In this document: positions 47,911 to 49,269 of the stretch, in pieces
How the letters are laid out: every line of letters starts with the position of its first letter
How positions within the stretch are numbered: the first letter of the stretch is position 1
Source of the DNA: Deltaproteobacteria bacterium
Lineage (GTDB): Bacteria; Desulfobacterota; Desulfobaccia; Desulfobaccales; 0-14-0-80-60-11
Direction of reading: 5' to 3'
Length of the DNA: 49,269 bases
Assembly (NCBI GenBank): GCA_030018495.1
Contig: JASEFS010000002.1
Span: 139,359-188,627 of the forward strand
Translations under genes and position numbers: made by a program
The notes under the pieces: model-generated
Databases searched by the model: none
Seen by the model: the letters and a program-made list of their open reading frames with translations, nothing else
Told to the model about the DNA's origin: nothing

Positions 47911-48939
47911 CTATTCCAGCAGGTATTTCTCCCGCAGGCGATGGGACATTTCCTTGAGCCAGGCGTAGGCCAGGGTTACGGTCTTGGAGCGGTCGGGGTT
48001 CACCAGGCAGCAGCGAGCCGGCGCCAGCAGGCTCTGGGCCAGGAGTTGGTCCCGGTCGATGCCCTCACCGGCCAGGATGTCCCACAGCCCTTCCAGATAT
48101 TCGGCCAGCTGCTCGACGTTTGATTCGCCCACCGCTTCATACCAGGTGGGGATGATGCCCCAACTGATTACCCCGCCCCGGTCGAGAAATTTTTTAAACG
48201 ACTTGCCGTAGGCCTTGAGAATCTCGCCGTTGGTGAAGGTATCCATGGAGACGATGTCCATGTCCCGGTTCAAGAGGAATTCCCAGTCCGGGTTGCCGCA
48301 CAGGTGGATGCCCCGGGGCCGGTCGATCTGGGAAAGAAAATTATCCAGGTCTTCTTTCCCTTTGATGTCGGTGTAGCCGGACACGGAGCTGAAGATGAAT
48401 TGCAGGCCGGGCTCATCAATGAACATGAAAGCCTTAGGGTGTTTTTCCTTAAGCCGGAGCAACTGAGCCTGGACCCGGCGGGCCAGGAAGTCCATCAACA
48501 GGGGCCGGACTTCGTCGCTGAAGATGATGGGCCGGTCGTTTTCATCCAGGATTTTCAGGCCGAAGCTGATCGGCCCTTCCATCTGCCCCCGGATGGCGAT
48601 ATAGCCGCTCAAGTCGAGGCCTAAAAATTTATGGTACACCACGGAATATTGGGGCGAAATATCGAAATAATCCAAATCCGGCCAGCGCTCGAGAAGCTCC
48701 GGCAACTCCTCGTAAAATTTGGCGGTGTCGAAGCGCAGGCTGTTTTTTTCCGGAAACAGGACGATGCCCGGAAAGTGCTCCGCAGCCTGGACGTACATGT
48801 CTTCATAGAAGCTCACATGGGGGAGCTGCGGCCAAAAAGGGATATCCAGAGACAAAGCCAGCTTCAGGGCCGGCTCCACCTCATCGTGGGGCAAAATGCC
48901 CATGGCGGTGGTGTGCAGGTTGCCGGGGATCAAAACCAT
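47911..48939 (-). CDS. MetE/UROD-like TIM-barrel protein
   Basis: This 342-residue protein has the pattern of cobalamin-independent methionine synthase C-terminal and uroporphyrinogen decarboxylase-like barrels: GNLHTTAMGILPH at the start, ISPQYSVVYHKFL and MEGPISFGLKI in the middle, and HLCGNPDWEF with a later ARCCLVN pair as probable zinc ligands. Proteins like this often act as methyltransferases in anaerobes. The specific acceptor is unknown. ATG at 48939 gives the natural N-terminus. It stands alone. Confidence 0.75.
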   Translation of the reverse strand: MVLIPGNLHTTAMGILPHDEVEPALKLALSLDIPFWPQLPHVSFYEDMYVQAAEHFPGIVLFPEKNSLRFDTAKFYEELPELLERWPDLDYFDISPQYSVVYHKFLGLDLSGYIAIRGQMEGPISFGLKILDENDRPIIFSDEVRPLLMDFLARRVQAQLLRLKEKHPKAFMFIDEPGLQFIFSSVSGYTDIKGKEDLDNFLSQIDRPRGIHLCGNPDWEFLLNRDMDIVSMDTFTNGEILKAYGKSFKKFLDRGGVISWGIIPTWYEAVGESNVEQLAEYLEGLWDILAGEGIDRDQLLAQSLLAPARCCLVNPDRSKTVTLAYAWLKEMSHRLREKYLLE

Positions 48940-49024
48940 AGCTAAAGACTTTTAACGTATTAGGGTACCTCATTATTGTAAACGAAAACCGGGCTGTGTT
49001 GATGATATTCGGAATTTATCCATG

Positions 49025-49050
49025 AAAAAAGGGCAGGGAATCCTGCCCTT
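49025..49050 (-). terminator. intrinsic terminator of the gene at the right edge
   Basis: On the minus strand, AAGGGCAGG-ATTC-CCTGCCCTT is followed directly by a T-run (six A on the plus strand at 49025-49030). It lies about 40 bp after the stop at 49089, so it ends the partial gene at the window edge. Confidence 0.85.
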
Positions 49051-49088
49051 AGTTGCCTGGAGTTAAGTGCCGTGCTTTTTAGCGCGGT

Positions 49089-49269
49089 TTAGTACATGGA
49101 GCGGAACCAGCCGGTCTGCTTGTTCACCTGGATTTTGTCTACCTGGGAGCCGTCCTTGGTGACAATATCTACTTCATAATAGTCCTCTTTGGGAGTGACT
49201 TTGCCCACCTTCAAGTTGAGACCTCTGCGAAACAAAGGTCTATAAATAGATGCTGTGCTGCATGGTATT
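49089..49269 (-). CDS. partial gene, PepSY-like protein C-terminus
   Basis: The minus strand is open from the window edge to a TAA at 49089-49091. The last 45 or so residues (LKVGKVTPKEDYYEVDIVTKDG, then VDKIQVNKQTGWFRSMY) resemble the C-terminal strand-helix part of PepSY-type periplasmic proteins. The first 15 residues in the window look less convincing, so a frame break near 49220 is possible. It is too short to name further. An intrinsic terminator follows. Confidence 0.5.
   Translation of the reverse strand, partial: IPCSTASIYRPLFRRGLNLKVGKVTPKEDYYEVDIVTKDGSQVDKIQVNKQTGWFRSMY

Noticed and set aside
1-49269. tRNA or rRNA genes and insertion sequences
   Set aside because: No tRNA T-loop context, rRNA segment, transposase or integrase could be recognised by eye; a tRNA scan would settle the tRNA point.

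Overview
The window is a GC-rich bacterial chromosome segment, dense with genes on both strands. The gene set suggests a member of the Desulfobacterota (deltaproteobacterial, anaerobic, syntroph or sulfate-reducer type). It has a PxxKW cysteine-rich protein, DUF3842 beside a CooT-type protein, a C-GCAxxG-C-C protein, hopanoid genes, and a branched-chain/aromatic uptake cluster with two phenylacetate-CoA ligase homologues and an ACT protein. The assignment rests on family knowledge only. No rRNA, tRNA, CRISPR array, integrase or transposase was seen.

Layout. 0.2-4.0 kb: hopanoid genes hpnA and hpnH, then an ArnT-like membrane glycosyltransferase. 4.1-9 kb: SH3 protein, rhomboid protease, B12-binding radical SAM enzyme, TPR protein and an unrecognised protein. 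9-12.4 kb: fdhD-nadK facing a class I aminotransferase, then the PxxKW protein. 12.7-19.8 kb: stand-alone LigD phosphoesterase, MFS transporter, a split two-gene kinase pair, C-GCAxxG-C-C protein, trpS, an RluB-type pseudouridine synthase and a site-2 protease. 19.8-26.4 kb: small secreted proteins, Nudix hydrolase, pyrE, UDP-glucuronate decarboxylase, secreted nuclease, alkyltransferase and PrmA. 26.5-31.4 kb: leuD-leuB, a four-helix-bundle gene, asd, rsmD-coaD, DUF3842-cooT. 32.2-43.1 kb: a long minus-strand cluster read as paaK, ACT, livK, livH, livM, livG, [AT-rich broken glycosyltransferase], livF, second paaK-like gene, second binding protein. 43.3-49.3 kb: winged-helix protein, two DJ-1/PfpI paralogues, sterol-desaturase-like protein, recO, a MetE/UROD-like barrel protein and the cut end of a PepSY-like gene.

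The liv/paaK cluster is the clearest functional unit: a high-affinity ABC importer with two binding proteins, two CoA-ligase homologues and an ACT sensor. This is the arrangement expected for import and CoA activation of aryl or branched-chain acids made during amino-acid metabolism. leuD-leuB, asd, pyrE, trpS, nadK, coaD, prmA, rsmD and recO are housekeeping genes.

The most unusual feature is non-coding. From about 20 kb onward, intergenic spaces repeatedly hold short arrays with a 7-bp period. The heptamer word differs between loci (families GCAGTCA, CAGTGGT, AGGTTCA, TAAGCTT/CCTAAAG, AAAACTG/AAAACCA), and at several loci two arms lie in inverted orientation. One inverted pair encloses a complete four-helix-bundle gene between leuB and asd. 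Separate GC-rich palindrome families and looser 8-bp tracts are also scattered between genes. Some of these repeats supply the ends of neighbouring reading frames, so several gene starts and stops were decided by recognising them.
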